64,000 bases of DNA. Source: an uncultured Lachnospiraceae bacterium (lineage in GTDB: Bacteria; Bacillota; Clostridia; Lachnospirales; Lachnospiraceae). The translations under genes and the position numbers were made by a program. The stretch is taken from the NCBI GenBank assembly GCA_934293375.1, contig CAKQYS010000003.1, forward strand, positions 1-64,000, read 5' to 3'. The first letter of the stretch is position 1; the number at the start of each line of letters is the position of its first letter. The notes below the pieces were generated by a model that made no database searches, was not told where the DNA came from, and saw nothing but the letters and a program-made list of their open reading frames with translations. Positions 63,160 through 64,000 of the stretch are shown one piece after another.

Positions 63160-63423
63160 ATGGTATCAAAGAATGTAACAATTAAGAATGAGCAGGGATT
63201 ACACATGAGACCGGCAGGTGTATTTGCCAAGGAGATGACAAAGTTTAAGTCAGAGGTCACATTGGATTACAACGGCAAGAAGATCAATGCAAAGAGCGTC
63301 ATGCTGATCATTGCAGCCTGCATCAAGTGTGGTGCTGAGCTGACAGTGGAGTGTAGCGGCGAGGATGAGAATGAGGCACTTGCAAAGGCGGTAGAACTGA
63401 TTGAGTCAGGTCTTGGCGAGTAA
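63160..63423 (+). CDS. ptsH: HPr phosphocarrier protein
   Basis: 87 residues. GLHMRPAG carries phospho-His H15 and the regulatory Ser46 is in INAKSVM, the HPr-kinase site of Firmicutes. ATG 63160 is 9 bases after AAGGAG; ATG 63154 is too close. General PTS carrier in the fructose operon. Confidence 0.95.
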   Translation: MVSKNVTIKNEQGLHMRPAGVFAKEMTKFKSEVTLDYNGKKINAKSVMLIIAACIKCGAELTVECSGEDENEALAKAVELIESGLGE

Positions 63424-63448
63424 GGCATAAGAGTAAAGGAGAAGAGCT

Positions 63449-64000
63449 ATGTTGAAGGGTATAGGAGGTTCGGCGGGCTATGGTGTCGGAAAGGTTGTGG
63501 TGATTTCCGACGCCAAGCCGGAATACGAGACACATACAATTACAGATACAGAGGCTGAAGTAAAGCGTTATGAGGAAGCCGTAGAAGCTTTTGTAACGAA
63601 GACGCAGCTGATGGCAGACGCAATGCGGGATCGCGTTGGTGCACAGAATGCTGAAATATTGGAAGGACACATTCTCCTTCTGCAGGATCCCGGCATGGAA
63701 GAGATTGTCAGAAATGGCATTGCAGACGGGACATGTGCAGAGGCAGCATTTGAGGCAGCGTGTGATATGTTTATCCAGATGTTTGAGATGACAGAGGATG
63801 AACTGATCAAGCAGCGGATCACCGATATTGGTGATATCAGAGTCCGACTGTTAAAGATTCTGACCGGCACACCGGATATCAATATTTCTGAGGTGCCGGC
63901 AGGTACCATTCTGGTGGCAAAGGATCTGACACCGTCTATGACGGCAGGGATTGTCAAGGAGAATGTTGAGGGTATTATTACAGAAGTAGGAGGTAAGACT
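63449..64000 (+). CDS. ptsI: PTS enzyme I, 5' part (cut by window edge)
   Basis: 184 codons are visible. GIGGSAGYGVGKVVVISDA start, then the HPr-binding helical domain (LLLQDPGMEEIVRNGIADG) and the phosphohistidine domain (PAGTILVAKDLTPSMTA), ending at GGKT, just before the expected active-site SH. It transfers phosphate from PEP to HPr. AAAGGAG site. The gene continues beyond 64000. Confidence 0.94.
   Translation, partial: MLKGIGGSAGYGVGKVVVISDAKPEYETHTITDTEAEVKRYEEAVEAFVTKTQLMADAMRDRVGAQNAEILEGHILLLQDPGMEEIVRNGIADGTCAEAAFEAACDMFIQMFEMTEDELIKQRITDIGDIRVRLLKILTGTPDINISEVPAGTILVAKDLTPSMTAGIVKENVEGIITEVGGKT

Noticed and set aside
1..64000. tRNA, rRNA or CRISPR arrays
   Set aside because: No cloverleaf-like T-arm sequence, rRNA signature or spaced identical repeats was noticed by eye; a tRNAscan/CRISPR search would settle it.

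Overview
The window looks like a chromosomal segment of a gut-type Lachnospiraceae (Clostridia; Coprococcus/Roseburia/Lachnospira-like). This is inferred from moderate GC, strong AGGAGG ribosome sites, several GTG/TTG starts, abundant LytS/YesN-type two-component systems, AGCS and NSS sodium symporters, a PucR regulator, and the fruR-fruK-fruA-ptsH-ptsI layout. No tRNA, rRNA or CRISPR array was seen.

Region by region. (1) 1-5.9 kb is AT-rich accessory DNA: a tyrosine recombinase, two XRE regulators (one joined to a C-terminal region resembling phage PBECR-type nuclease domains), a protein ending in a HEPN-like RNPSAH motif, and an internally deleted scrap of a phage tail tape-measure gene. 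It reads as a decayed integrated element. (2) 6.0-11.1 kb holds an acyltransferase, an XRE-AbrB regulator, a LytS-type kinase whose response regulator survives only as 21 codons, a nitroreductase and an HD protein. (3) 11.3-17.2 kb is a two-gene unit: a 1586-residue coiled-coil/repeat/P-loop ATPase and a 362-residue partner ending in RNHLAH (Rx4H). It is the best candidate here for an undescribed system. (4) 17.2-25.9 kb is a nitrogen-compound cluster: PucR, M20 hydrolase, lipoprotein, agmatinase-family ureohydrolase, a NifI1/NifI2-like PII pair, permease, ATPase and amidohydrolase. (5) 26-34.6 kb has membrane proteins and three sodium symporters; a 284-bp inverted-repeat element with a 14-bp target duplication lies between two of them. 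(6) 34.6-41.4 kb has GNAT and LytTR fragments beside paired LytTR-type boxes, a small secreted protein with an ABC exporter, and a GntR-controlled ABC pair. (7) 41.4-44.3 kb has a PH-like protein, an SGNH protein, and an ECF sigma/anti-sigma pair. (8) 44.4-53.6 kb is a sugar-sensing/transport locus: YesN-LytS pair, an ABC ATPase lacking all catalytic motifs with its own permease, then an intact RbsB/RbsA/RbsC-type transporter and a metallo-hydrolase. (9) 53.7-56.7 kb is a minus-strand NatAB-like exporter with an XRE regulator. (10) 57-64 kb is PTS-related: a LicT-type antiterminator with candidate RAT-terminators before and after it, an orphan EIIB, a HAD phosphatase, and the fructose operon running into ptsI, which is cut by the window edge.

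Control signals are unusually legible. Several TTGACA-17-TATAAT-like promoters carry palindromes over the -10 (26.1, 27.5 and 39.5 kb), and rho-independent terminators mark most transcription-unit ends. Functional names rest on recognised motifs and family resemblance read by eye; no database search was run.
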